In this document: positions 49,951-60,472 of the stretch, one piece after another | Layout of the letters: each line of letters begins with the position of its first letter | Position numbering within the stretch: the stretch's first letter is position 1 | Source of the DNA: Patulibacter sp052039575 | Lineage (GTDB): Bacteria; Actinomycetota; Thermoleophilia; Solirubrobacterales; Solirubrobacteraceae | NCBI GenBank assembly: GCA_052039575.1 | Contig: JBQGEK010000144.1 | Coordinates: forward strand, 4,130 to 68,129 | DNA: 64,000 bases | Direction: 5' to 3' | Translations under genes and position numbers: made by a program | The notes under the pieces: model-generated | What the model was told of the DNA's origin: nothing | Databases searched by the model: none | The model's input: the letters and a program-made list of their open reading frames with translations, nothing else

Positions 49951-51487
49951 CTCTCGTCGTCACCCCGTTCGCCTGGCGTTCCTCACCGGTGCGGTCGCGC
50001 TGTCGGCGCTGACGCTCAGCGCCTGCGGCGTCAGCACCGCCGACGACATCGTCCAGGACGACCGCCGCGCCGCCACCGACCGCGAGAATCAGCAGCGCGC
50101 GGACGAGGCGTCGGCCCAGGCTCGCCACGGCGAGCTGCCGACCAGGCCGGACGGGACGATCGCCGTCTCGATGCGGCTCCCCGAGTCGGTGACGGGGAAC
50201 GCGATCGCGCGCGCGGCGTCGACCAGGTCTCCGGTGAAGTACGACATCCAGGTCGCGTCGACCGACACGGGGATCCAGGACCTCTGCGCCGGACGGGTCG
50301 ACCTGGTCCAGACCGCGCGGACGCTGACCGCCGCGGAGCAGGCGGCCTGCGCCGCCAACGGCCTCAAGGTGGATAAACCCGTCACGATCGGGTACGCGGT
50401 ATCGGTGCTCGTGACCCGCAACGGCACCGACATCGGAGGGGACTGCCTGACGCTGCACGGCGTCAAGTCCCTGCTCGCCGTCAACTCGACCGTCACCAAC
50501 TGGCAGCAGATCGGGTTCGCCAACCACGAGTTCGCCGTCGCAGGACCACCCGCCAACACCGGCGTGATGCAGCCGATCGGCCGACTCGCGCTCGGCTTCC
50601 CAATCGGGCAGCTGTCGCAGGGCAACCTGCGCGGCAGCATGCAGGTCTTCACCGAACCCGACGACGTCGGTGCCTTCATCGCCGGAACGGACCGGCGCGA
50701 GGTCCTCGACCGCCAGGTCCGCAGCCAGGTCCGCCGGATCACCCTCGAGCGCCGTTCCGCAGACGCCAACGCCGTCGCCCGCGCCGAGCGCGAGGCCGCC
50801 AACGCCGTGGTCCGGCGGATCAACGCCGAGAACCGCGCCCGGACCGCCCGGGGCGAGAGCGTGGCCGACCCGCAAGCGCTGGCCGACCGCAACGCCAAGC
50901 GCGTCGCCGACGCCAAGCGCAAGGCCGGCGCCGAGCAGCGCGCGGCCAACCGCCGTGCGATCTCGAGGCTCGAACGGGAGTACCGGGCCGAGCAGTTGCC
51001 GTCGTATCTAGGTGACGGACGGTTGGCCGTCGTCGGCTACCCCTATTACGAAGCCCACAGCGACGTACTGCGCCCGCTGGAGATCGATCCGCGGACCCGG
51101 ACCGCGGCTGGGAGCCGTCCGGACTGCCGGTTCCCGTCGCAACACACCATCGCGAACGGAAGTTACCCCCTGTCGCTCCCGATTTACGTGTACGGTGATG
51201 CGCGAACGCTCCGCGGTGACCTGGCACGGCCGCTGCTGCGGACGATCCTCGATCACAATGCAGAGCTCACGCGCATGAACGACGTCGCCGGCCTCTCCGC
51301 CAACGCGGTTTCCAACACCCGTCGCGAGTTTGGGGTCGGTACCGAGACGTCACCGGCTCCGTCGAGCACCCCCAGCTCCCCCACCTCCCCCGCATCCCCC
51401 TCCGCTACCACCACCTCACCTTCGCCGGCTCCGTCGCCGGCGCCAGGTGGGATTCCGGGAGTTGATGCGCCGCAGGCGACGCCGTGA
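49925..51487 (+). CDS. PstS-like substrate-binding lipoprotein with long helical insertion
   Basis: The 520-residue product has lipobox LSAC (Cys34). Residues about 75-250 resemble the phosphate-binding protein PstS (STDTGIQDLCAGRVDLVQTA, then CLTLHGVKSLL and TNWQQIGF). Residues about 255-360 are an Arg/Ala/Glu-rich coiled-coil insertion (RRSADANAVARAEREAANAV), after which a return strand (AVVGYPYYEAHSDVLRPLEI) completes the fold. The C terminus is Ser/Pro-rich. No Pst permease or ATPase gene is nearby, so it probably serves the polysaccharide machine rather than phosphate uptake. ATG 49940 is an alternative start. Confidence 0.78.
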   Translation: MTRPSMMRSSRRHPVRLAFLTGAVALSALTLSACGVSTADDIVQDDRRAATDRENQQRADEASAQARHGELPTRPDGTIAVSMRLPESVTGNAIARAASTRSPVKYDIQVASTDTGIQDLCAGRVDLVQTARTLTAAEQAACAANGLKVDKPVTIGYAVSVLVTRNGTDIGGDCLTLHGVKSLLAVNSTVTNWQQIGFANHEFAVAGPPANTGVMQPIGRLALGFPIGQLSQGNLRGSMQVFTEPDDVGAFIAGTDRREVLDRQVRSQVRRITLERRSADANAVARAEREAANAVVRRINAENRARTARGESVADPQALADRNAKRVADAKRKAGAEQRAANRRAISRLEREYRAEQLPSYLGDGRLAVVGYPYYEAHSDVLRPLEIDPRTRTAAGSRPDCRFPSQHTIANGSYPLSLPIYVYGDARTLRGDLARPLLRTILDHNAELTRMNDVAGLSANAVSNTRREFGVGTETSPAPSSTPSSPTSPASPSATTTSPSPAPSPAPGGIPGVDAPQATP

Positions 51488-52896
51488 TCGGGTGGCGTAG
51501 CGTCACCACCCTCGGGCTCGCCGCCGCACTCGCGGTTCCGCTCTCCGCCTGCGGGGGATCAGACGACCAGCGCGCCAGCGAGCCTGCGCCGCCGGGGGTG
51601 GCCGGCGAGGCCCCGGTTGGCCCGGCCGCGGACGACATACCGGTCGAGCCGCTCCCGAGCGAGTCGAACCCGGACGGTCCCGACGAGCCCGCCTTCCGTG
51701 CCGAGGAGCCGGCCCCGCCGCTCGAGCTCGAGCGCGCATCGGCGCGTGCCAACCGCTGGCCGCGGACGCTGCAGATCGGCCTGATCGATCCCGAGGACAA
51801 CGCGACCGCGCTGCGCGAGTCGGGGCCGTTCGGCGTGCGCTGGCACTACCTCTCCGGTGGCGCAGCGACCGACGCTTCGTGGACCAACTGGCGGACCGGG
51901 TCCGGGTCGTTCGTGACCTCGTACGTCCGGGAGTCGCGCGCGGCGAAGACGATTCCGTTCTTCTCCTACTACGTGCTCCAGGAGACGCCACCCGCGTCCC
52001 GGCGGGCGGAGGAGCCGGACAAGGTGGTCGACGGGCTCTCCAACCCGGTGGTGGTTCGCCGCGTGGTCAACGACATCCGCCAGGCGCTCCAGCGGCTCGG
52101 CGGCGCCGGCGGTCCCGCGGTGCTCCAGATCGAGCCCGACATGTGGGGCTACCTCCAGCAGCGGTTCGGGGACGACGCCGCCGACTCGCCGGTCCGGCTG
52201 CAGGGCGCCACCCGCCACGCCCGCGGCCTGCCCAACAACCTGCGGGGGTTCGCCCGCTTGGTGACGCGGATGCGCGATGCCGAGGCGCCCAACGTGCTGC
52301 TCGCCTACCCGGTCAGCATCTTCGGCACCCACAAGGACATCAAGGGATCGGCACCGAGCAGCGCGGAGGTCACCACGATGGTCGACCGGTCGGTGCGGTT
52401 CTGGCGGTCGGCCGGAAGCCCGTTCGACGTCATGACGTTCGAGCACGCCAACCGCAACGCCGGGTACCAGATCAAGGTCGACGGGGTCCCGACCGAGGAC
52501 GCCCGGTGGACCGACGTCGACCATCAGCGTCACCTGACCTACGTCCGCGGGGTGCTCGGCGCGTCGCGCCGTCCGGGAGTGCTCTGGCAGGTGCCGCCCG
52601 GCAACACCGCGCGAGCGGAGATGGACGACACCCCCGGGCACTACACCGACGACAAGGTGCAGACGTTGCTCGGCCGCAAGGGCCGCCCGATGCTGCGGGC
52701 GTACCGCGATGCCGGCGTGGTGATGGTGCTGTTCGGGTCAGCCTTCCCGAACGACACGTGCGCCTGCGTGCGCCGCGACGAGCATGCGCGCGGCGACGGC
52801 AAGCACGACGACGGCGGCTACCTCGCCGCCCAGGTGCGGCGCTACGTCAAGGACGGGCCGCTGAAGGTGCGTCGCGTCCCCAAGCGGATCCGCTGA
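51484..52896 (+). CDS. Lipoprotein with predicted TIM-barrel glycosidase fold
   Basis: The 470-residue product has lipobox PLSAC (Cys23) and an acidic Pro-rich linker (about 30-75). The rest, from LQIGLIDPEDNATALRESGP, has repeated strand-helix units. The strand ends AVLQIEPDMWGYLQQ and FDVMTFEHANRN carry acidic residues where TIM-barrel glycosidases hold catalytic groups. I cannot assign a glycoside hydrolase family. As the third lipoprotein of the operon it may cut or remodel the polymer outside the cell. GTG 51484 overlaps the upstream stop; a bidirectional hairpin follows the gene. Confidence 0.75.
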   Translation: MIGWRSVTTLGLAAALAVPLSACGGSDDQRASEPAPPGVAGEAPVGPAADDIPVEPLPSESNPDGPDEPAFRAEEPAPPLELERASARANRWPRTLQIGLIDPEDNATALRESGPFGVRWHYLSGGAATDASWTNWRTGSGSFVTSYVRESRAAKTIPFFSYYVLQETPPASRRAEEPDKVVDGLSNPVVVRRVVNDIRQALQRLGGAGGPAVLQIEPDMWGYLQQRFGDDAADSPVRLQGATRHARGLPNNLRGFARLVTRMRDAEAPNVLLAYPVSIFGTHKDIKGSAPSSAEVTTMVDRSVRFWRSAGSPFDVMTFEHANRNAGYQIKVDGVPTEDARWTDVDHQRHLTYVRGVLGASRRPGVLWQVPPGNTARAEMDDTPGHYTDDKVQTLLGRKGRPMLRAYRDAGVVMVLFGSAFPNDTCACVRRDEHARGDGKHDDGGYLAAQVRRYVKDGPLKVRRVPKRIR

Positions 52897-52900
52897 ACGG

Positions 52901-52924
52901 TCGCGGCCAGCTAGCCGGCCGCGA
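52901..52924. terminator. Bidirectional hairpin between convergent genes
   Basis: TCGCGGCC (52901-52908) pairs perfectly with GGCCGCGA (52917-52924). It fills the 55-base gap between the end of the polysaccharide operon and the convergent secreted-protein gene. Confidence 0.6.
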
Positions 52925-52951
52925 TGCCATCGGGCGCGACTCCATCGGTCG

Positions 52952-54532
52952 CTACGGAGCCACGCCCTGCGCCGCCACGGCGCAGGAATTCTGCGTCGGA
53001 TCCGGGTCGTTGACCTTCCAGCGCGACGAGATCAGCAACCGCGCGCCGCCGTGCACGTCGACCTGGACCTGGCCGTTGTTCGGCAACGGCACGGTGATCG
53101 GCCCGAACGCCTGCGGCACCGAGCCGTCCCAGGTCGACTCTCGGGTGATCACGGTGCCACCGGCGCCGGTCTCGAGCACCGCGGTCCGCTGGCCGTTCAC
53201 GCCGGCCTGGCACGTCACCGTCAGCCGGCCGACGCCGGGGATCTCGGCGACCGAGACATCACGCCCCGCAGCGGCCGCGTCGCCACGCCAGACGACCTGG
53301 GCCGACCCGACGGCCGAGCCCTGACCGTCGTCGGTCTGGGCAACCAGGTTGAGCTCGGCGTAGCAGCGCTCCTTGCCGGTCTGCGAGAAGTCCCAGGTCC
53401 AGCGCACGTTGAGGCTGATCGGCGGCGCGTACGGCCCGGTACCGACCGAGTCGAACGGGCCGCGGTCAGAGATCAAGCCGATGAACTCGCCGGTCGACTG
53501 CTTCTCCGCCGGCAGGAAGGCGGCGAACCGCTCGCTGAAGTCCGGGCCGGTGTACCGGGTGTGAAGCCCTTCGCGGATCTCCTTGCCGTTGCCGCCGCGC
53601 CAGTCCCGGTAGGTCCAGTTCATCATCGAGACCTCGCGGCGGCGGTCCGTCGGGTAGACGCGAATCCACTGGGTCTCGGGAGAGCAGACCATCTCGCCGT
53701 GACCGATCCCGGGCAGGACGAAGCCGACGATCTCGCGACCGTCGTGTGCGCCGTTCGACCAGTCGACCACCGCGCGCTGACGCGACGGGGTCACGCTGTT
53801 GGGGACCTGCGCGTCGGCCCGCAGCACGACCCGCTGGCTGACCGTCCGGCGGCTGCCCGACGCGCGACCGGCGATCTCGATCCGGTAGCTGCCGTTGGGC
53901 ACGGCGCCGGTCGCGGTCAGCGCCACGTCGACCGGTGCCCGCAGCGTCCCCGAGACCGACGTCGACGCGATCGTGCGGTTGCGCGCGTCCTTCAGCCGCA
54001 CCCGGACCGAGCGTGCGGTGGCGCCGGCGACCGGGCGCAGGACGGCTCGCACGACGGTCGAGTTGCCCTCACGCGAGCTCCCGCGGACCGCGGCGCGGAC
54101 CGGCAGCGACGGGGTCCGCAGCCGCAGCTTGCTCGTCGTCCGGACGGTGCCCCGGCAGCCGCGGACCTTCGCGGACGTGACCACGGTGTAGGTGCCGGCC
54201 CGCAGCCGCTGGGTCACTCGCAGCGACACCGGGTTGCCGCCGGTCGTCAGCGCCGCCCGGCGACTGCCGGTGGCCACGCGGGTCTTGCCGCGACGGACCG
54301 TCACCGAGATCGATGAGACCCGCCGCTGAGCGGTGGGTCGCAGCCGAATCCGCGGGTCGTCGGCGAGCGCGGTCGGATCCGACGATGGAAACGACGGCTT
54401 GACCGCGGCGCGGCACTGACTCGTGGTCGTGGACGCCGCCGCCGATGGCGCCGCCACGCCGCCGAGTCCGACGATGCCCGCGATCACGCTGGCGCCGGCG
54501 ACCCGGCGAGAGAGCGATATCGAAAGCGGCAC
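52952..54532 (-). CDS. Large secreted beta-rich protein of unknown function
   Basis: The 526-residue product has a signal peptide (SISLSRRVAGASVIAGIVGL, ending SAAA). Residues about 50-280 are Arg/Ser/Thr-rich and look like two or three immunoglobulin-like beta domains. Residues about 290-526 form another domain with WSNGAHDGREIVGFVLPGIG, WTYRDWRGGNG and WTWDFSQTGKERCYAELN. Two pairs of cysteines are present. No family is recognised. GTG 54532 is 6 bases after CATACT, the leaderless arrangement; upstream the frame stays open by antisense chance through acs. It is convergent with the polysaccharide operon. Confidence 0.72.
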   Translation of the reverse strand: MPLSISLSRRVAGASVIAGIVGLGGVAAPSAAASTTTSQCRAAVKPSFPSSDPTALADDPRIRLRPTAQRRVSSISVTVRRGKTRVATGSRRAALTTGGNPVSLRVTQRLRAGTYTVVTSAKVRGCRGTVRTTSKLRLRTPSLPVRAAVRGSSREGNSTVVRAVLRPVAGATARSVRVRLKDARNRTIASTSVSGTLRAPVDVALTATGAVPNGSYRIEIAGRASGSRRTVSQRVVLRADAQVPNSVTPSRQRAVVDWSNGAHDGREIVGFVLPGIGHGEMVCSPETQWIRVYPTDRRREVSMMNWTYRDWRGGNGKEIREGLHTRYTGPDFSERFAAFLPAEKQSTGEFIGLISDRGPFDSVGTGPYAPPISLNVRWTWDFSQTGKERCYAELNLVAQTDDGQGSAVGSAQVVWRGDAAAAGRDVSVAEIPGVGRLTVTCQAGVNGQRTAVLETGAGGTVITRESTWDGSVPQAFGPITVPLPNNGQVQVDVHGGARLLISSRWKVNDPDPTQNSCAVAAQGVAP

Positions 54533-54538
54533 CGGACG

Positions 54539-54544
54539 AGTATG
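54539..54544 (-). promoter_or_regulatory. -10 element of a leaderless transcript
   Basis: On the minus strand CATACT ends 6 bases before the GTG at 54532. Confidence 0.45.
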
Positions 54545-54679
54545 GCGCGTATTCCAACGATCTTGTAGCGATTGCTCCTGCCCCACCAAGCCGACGGGTA
54601 GACCGACCTGTAGGTTCAGGCCAGGCTCGGCGGGGCGCTGTCGCCCGCCCGAGCGACAGTGTCGAAGGGAGAGCAACGG

Positions 54680-56728
<2,049 letters not shown>

Positions 56729-56732
56729 CCGG

Positions 56733-56776
56733 CACGCCCGTCGCCAGTCGCCCGGGGGCTACTGGCGACGGGCGTG
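56733..56776 (+). terminator. Strong 16-bp perfect hairpin after acs
   Basis: CACGCCCGTCGCCAGT (56733-56748) and ACTGGCGACGGGCGTG (56761-56776) pair without mismatch around a 12-base loop, starting 5 bases after the acs stop. No T tract follows, as usual in high-G+C actinobacteria. Confidence 0.8.
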
Positions 56777-56837
56777 CTGACGGGTGAGTGAGCGGATGGT
56801 CCGGACGACGCGTGGTCGGCCCCGGCCGTGCGCGTTA

Positions 56838-56843
56838 TACGCT
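56838..56843 (+). promoter_or_regulatory. -10 element of a leaderless transcript
   Basis: TACGCT ends 6 bases before the epimerase ATG at 56850; no Shine-Dalgarno sequence is present. Confidence 0.5.
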
Positions 56844-56849
56844 CCCCGC

Positions 56850-57833
56850 ATGACCGCACCCTCTGCTCGCCGGACCCTGGTCACGGGCGGCGCCGGATTC
56901 ATCGGCTCCAACCTCGTCGACGCGCTGCTCGCGGACGGCCACGAGGTCACCGTCGTCGACAACCTCAGCACGGGTCGTCGCGAGAACCTCGGCGACGCGG
57001 TCTCGCGGGGGGCCCGGTTGCACGAGGTCGACATCCTCGACCGCGAAGCGCTCGCGGTGGTCTTCGCCGAGGTCCGCCCCGAGTGGGTGTTCCACCTGGC
57101 CGCTCAGATCGACGTCCGCAAGTCGGTCGACGATCCCGCGTTCGACGCCCAGGTCAACGTGATCGGCACGATCAACGTGCTGGAGCTCGCCCGCGAGCAC
57201 GAGGTCGCCCGGGTCGTCAACACCTCGACCGGCGGCGCGATCTACGGGCACGCCGAGCAGCTCCCGACGCCGGAGTCCGCGCCGGAGCTGCCGCTCGCCG
57301 CCTACGGCACGAGCAAGCTATGCGCCGAGCAGTACTGCGGCTGGTCCGAGCGTCTCCACGGCGTGCAGGCCGTGACCCTGCGTCTGGCCAACGTCTACGG
57401 TCCGCGCCAGGATCCGCTGGGCGAGGCCGGTGTGATCGCGATCTTCTGCGACCACGTCCTGAGCGGGCAGGCCCCGACGATCTTCGGCGACGGGACCCAG
57501 ACCCGCGACTTCGTCTTCGTCGGGGACGTGGTCCGTGCGCAGATCGCCGCGGCCGGGTCGCCGCTGACCGGGGTCGTGAACATCGGCACCGGTCAGGAGA
57601 CCAGCGTGCTCCAGGTCGTCGACGCCGTCGCCGAGGCGGCGCGCACCGCGATCCCGGACGGCGGCGAATGGCCGGCCCCGATCCTCGCCGACCCGCGGGC
57701 CGGCGAGGTCCATCGGTCGTGTCTGAAGGGTGAGCTGGCGGAGACCGAGCTCGGGTTCCGGCCGGAGACGGGGTTGGTCGCCGGGCTCGCCGATACCCTG
57801 CAGTGGGTGCGCAGTACTCACGCGACGCGGTAG
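56850..57833 (+). CDS. NAD-dependent sugar-nucleotide epimerase (UDP-glucose 4-epimerase-like)
   Basis: The 327-residue protein is an extended SDR: TGGAGFIGSNL (about residues 12-22) for NAD binding, VDNLSTGRREN for the adenosine ribose, NTSTGGAIYG with the catalytic serine/threonine, and YGTSK (Tyr and Lys). The pattern VTLRLANVYGPRQDPLGEAG is typical of actinobacterial GalE-like epimerases. It probably interconverts UDP-glucose and UDP-galactose or the N-acetyl forms, feeding the polysaccharide loci. It lies after the acs hairpin and has its own leaderless promoter. Confidence 0.9.
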   Translation: MTAPSARRTLVTGGAGFIGSNLVDALLADGHEVTVVDNLSTGRRENLGDAVSRGARLHEVDILDREALAVVFAEVRPEWVFHLAAQIDVRKSVDDPAFDAQVNVIGTINVLELAREHEVARVVNTSTGGAIYGHAEQLPTPESAPELPLAAYGTSKLCAEQYCGWSERLHGVQAVTLRLANVYGPRQDPLGEAGVIAIFCDHVLSGQAPTIFGDGTQTRDFVFVGDVVRAQIAAAGSPLTGVVNIGTGQETSVLQVVDAVAEAARTAIPDGGEWPAPILADPRAGEVHRSCLKGELAETELGFRPETGLVAGLADTLQWVRSTHATR

Positions 57834-57900
57834 CCGCACACCGCCCGGAGACGCAGACGGAGCGCTGCCGCTCCACACGCTGGCACCAAACACAGCCATC

Positions 57901-57916
57901 AGGGGTTGAGAACCCC
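57901..57916. repeat. Short inverted repeat between epimerase and response-regulator genes
   Basis: AGGGGTT (57901-57907) and AACCCC (57911-57916) form a 6-bp stem with a 3-base loop, followed on the plus strand by GCAAAAAC. It could end the epimerase transcript or be an operator. The remainder of the 260-base gap holds nothing I recognise. Confidence 0.4.
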
Positions 57917-58093
57917 CTGCAAAAACAGTCAACCGTGCACAGCGTACGACTTCCATCTACCATTCGCGGAAGCGGCCGGTGGCCGCTGCCACTGAGCGTC
58001 CTCGGCTCAGCACACCAGGGCGGGGCGAACTTCGGACCTCGTGGCCCACGGGCTGCGAGGTTGCCGTGATCGTGCGCCCCGCGGGGACGCACG

Positions 58094-58528
58094 ATGACTT
58101 CCAGCACACCACAGCGACCAACCGGACCCCCCGGCCACGGGTCACCCGTGACCGTCGTCGTCGCCGACGACAACCACCACTTCCGCTCGGGGATGGTTCG
58201 AGCCCTCGGAAATCGCGAGGACTTCTCGGTGGTCGCCCACGCCGAAGACGGCGCGAACGCCCTGGACGAGATCCGCCGGCTGCGCCCGGACGTCGCGCTG
58301 GTCGACGCGCGGATGCCGGTGCTCGACGGTCTCGCCCTGACCAAGCGCATCCGCTCCGACCCAGGATGCGTAGGGGTGACTGTGATCGTGCTCAGCGCCC
58401 GCTCGGACGACGAGATCAGCGCAGCGGCACTCGCGGCCGGAGCTGACGCCTTCGTCGACAAGACCCAGCCGCGTCGCCTGATCGGCGACGCGATCCTCCG
58501 TACTCTCCGCGGGACGGCCACGCCGTGA
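58094..58528 (+). CDS. Single-domain response regulator
   Basis: The 144-residue product is a receiver domain only: acidic pocket VVVADDNHHF (Asp25-Asp26), phospho-acceptor Asp71 in VALVDARMPVLDG, a switch serine in VIVLSARSDDE and the conserved lysine in FVDKTQ. It resembles the receiver of NarL/LuxR-type regulators but ends before any helix-turn-helix, so it must act through a partner protein. ATG 58094 has GGGGA 6 bases upstream. The kinase gene overlaps its end by 4 bases. Confidence 0.88.
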   Translation: MTSSTPQRPTGPPGHGSPVTVVVADDNHHFRSGMVRALGNREDFSVVAHAEDGANALDEIRRLRPDVALVDARMPVLDGLALTKRIRSDPGCVGVTVIVLSARSDDEISAAALAAGADAFVDKTQPRRLIGDAILRTLRGTATP

Positions 58529-59826
58529 CCAGCGACGCGCTGCGCTCGGTCTTCCGCGGCACCGTCGCGCTGACGATCGCCTTCCTGGTGCTGCGTGGCG
58601 ACGGCGCGACGTCGCCGGTCACGCTCGCCGTGCTCGGCGTTGCGCTCTGCTACGTCGCCGCGTCGACTCTCGCCGCCTGGCGGTCCCCCGTCGAACCGGG
58701 CCACGGTTCCGCCGACGTCGCCCGTGCTTTCGCGGACGTGATCGCGCTCTGCGCCGTGATCGTCGCCGTCGACCACCCGCCGGCCGAGCTGTTGCTCTTC
58801 CTCTGCGCGGTACCGCTCGGGCACTCGCTGACCCTGCCCGCCAACCTGATCGCCGCCGTCACCGCGGCGGCGGTGCTGGGCGCGCTCGCGATCTGGGCGA
58901 CCGGGATCGCGGTCCACCCCGATCCGGTCACCAACGGCGACCTGCTGATCGCGGCGTTCGGACTGGTCTGGGCGGGGCTGGTGTCGTGCTTGATCGCGAT
59001 CGAGCGTGAGCGCCGCGCGGCCCGGATCGCCGAGCTGTCCGGAACGCTGCAGGACCTAATCGCCCAGGTGATCACCGCCGAGGAGACCGAGCGCTCCCGG
59101 GTCGCCGACCTGCTCCACGACGACGTGCTCCAGCTGCTGCTCGTCACCCACCACGACATCACCGATGCGTTGGAGGGCGACGCCGACTCGCTGCCGCGCG
59201 CCGCGGACGGCATCGACCTGGCGACCCGTCACCTGCGGCAGACGATCGGCGGCCTGCGCTCCGAGGGCGTCGCCGCGCGCCGACTCGGTGCCGGGCTGGA
59301 CCAGCTCGCTGTCCAGACCACCGAGCGGCGGGGCTGCGCCGTCGACGTCGACGTGGCTCCCGAGCTGCGTGACGACCACCATCCGTTGGTGCTGTCGCTC
59401 GGCCGCGACCTGCTGCGCGAGGTCGAGCGGCGCAGCACGGCGACCCGGATCGACGTCCGGGTCACCGCGCAGGGCCGCGACGTCGTGCTCGCCGTCGAGC
59501 ACGACGACCCCCGCCACCAGGGCCTGACCAGCGCCGACGGCCCGGGCGATCTGCTCCCGGCCGTCGACCAGCGGGCCCGCGCCGTCGGCGGCAGCTTCGT
59601 CGCGGCCCGCGCGGCCGACGGCAGGCGGCGACTCACGGTCGTGGTGCCGCTGCGTCCCACCCCCGCCGTCGCGAAGCCCAACGGTCCCCGGTCGCACCCC
59701 GACCTGCGCGCCGGCCGGTCCTGGCGGAGACTGCCGCACGCGAGGACCGAGACCCCTTCCGCTTCTCCCCCGCCCCCGCCCCTGACCTCGACCCTGGAGA
59801 CGCGACACGATGTCCAGCCCCGTTGA
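58525..59826 (+). CDS. Sensor histidine kinase with degenerate ATPase domain
   Basis: The 433-residue protein has five or six transmembrane segments (about 10-160), a short coiled coil and a HisKA_3 dimerisation domain with phospho-acceptor His198 (ERSRVADLLHDDVLQLLL), as in NarX/DesK kinases. The ATPase domain that should follow (about 290-390) lacks the N-box asparagine (DLLREVERRSTATRIDV) and a DxGxG loop (VEHDDPRHQ). ATP binding is therefore doubtful; it may act as a phosphatase or a pseudokinase. The C terminus is Pro-rich. GTG 58525 overlaps the response-regulator stop; its own end overlaps the next gene by 17 bases. Confidence 0.85.
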   Translation: MTSDALRSVFRGTVALTIAFLVLRGDGATSPVTLAVLGVALCYVAASTLAAWRSPVEPGHGSADVARAFADVIALCAVIVAVDHPPAELLLFLCAVPLGHSLTLPANLIAAVTAAAVLGALAIWATGIAVHPDPVTNGDLLIAAFGLVWAGLVSCLIAIERERRAARIAELSGTLQDLIAQVITAEETERSRVADLLHDDVLQLLLVTHHDITDALEGDADSLPRAADGIDLATRHLRQTIGGLRSEGVAARRLGAGLDQLAVQTTERRGCAVDVDVAPELRDDHHPLVLSLGRDLLREVERRSTATRIDVRVTAQGRDVVLAVEHDDPRHQGLTSADGPGDLLPAVDQRARAVGGSFVAARAADGRRRLTVVVPLRPTPAVAKPNGPRSHPDLRAGRSWRRLPHARTETPSASPPPPPLTSTLETRHDVQPR

Positions 59827-60472
59827 CCCGGCGGACCCGATCACCCAGCTGGGCGAGCTGCTCGCCACCGCCGACCACCACGTCCAGCAGATCGTCGCGG
59901 CGGCGGAACGGCGTGCCGAGGAGCGTCTCCGTCAGGCGCAGCTGCGGATCGACGCCCGGACGATGGAGCTCAACGCGATCGCGGAGCAGCTGCTGTCCGC
60001 GTCGGCCGTCGTCGAGCATCAGCTCGATCGGCTGCGGACGTTGCCGGCGCTGGAGACGTCGGACGAGGCCGCCGAGGAGCTGCGTGGCGACCCGGACCGG
60101 GACCCGGTGATCCCACCGGCGGTGACGCCTCCGGCCGAGTCGGCGTCGAATCCACGCCCTCCCGCCCCCGGACCGCTGCCGACGACGGTCCCCGTGCGGG
60201 CGAACGTCCCGGCGCACGACCACGACCTGCCGATCATCGACAGCAGCGAGACGTACGACGACGCGCCGCCGGCGGCGGACCTGATCGACAGCGCCCGGCT
60301 GGTCGCGCTGTCAATGGCGGCCAGCGGCCGCACGCGCGGCGAGGTCGAGGCGCACCTGCGCAACGAGCTCGGGATCAGCGACTACGGTCCGCTGATCGAC
60401 TACGTCTTCGGGATCTCGACCCCGGCATCGGTCGTGCCGAGCTGGCCGCCGCGGCGTCGCCGCCGCGGTTGA
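59810..60472 (+). CDS. Coiled-coil protein, DivIVA-like in character
   Basis: The 220-residue product has an N-terminal coiled coil (about 10-85, VQQIVAAAERRAEERLRQAQ), a Pro-rich linker (about 90-150) and a C-terminal helical domain (about 155-205, ARLVALSMAASGRTRGEVEA). The C-terminal helix pair resembles a small helical domain that follows coiled coils in actinobacterial cell-division or kinase-partner proteins; I cannot name it. It overlaps the kinase gene by 17 bases, so a role with the two-component pair is likely. Its last 73 bases overlap the convergent glycosyltransferase gene. Confidence 0.7.
   Translation: MSSPVDPADPITQLGELLATADHHVQQIVAAAERRAEERLRQAQLRIDARTMELNAIAEQLLSASAVVEHQLDRLRTLPALETSDEAAEELRGDPDRDPVIPPAVTPPAESASNPRPPAPGPLPTTVPVRANVPAHDHDLPIIDSSETYDDAPPAADLIDSARLVALSMAASGRTRGEVEAHLRNELGISDYGPLIDYVFGISTPASVVPSWPPRRRRRG

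Noticed and set aside
49925..52896. Phosphate (Pst) transport operon
   Set aside because: Only a PstS-like protein is present. No permease or ATPase genes follow, and the gene is coupled to polysaccharide genes on both sides.
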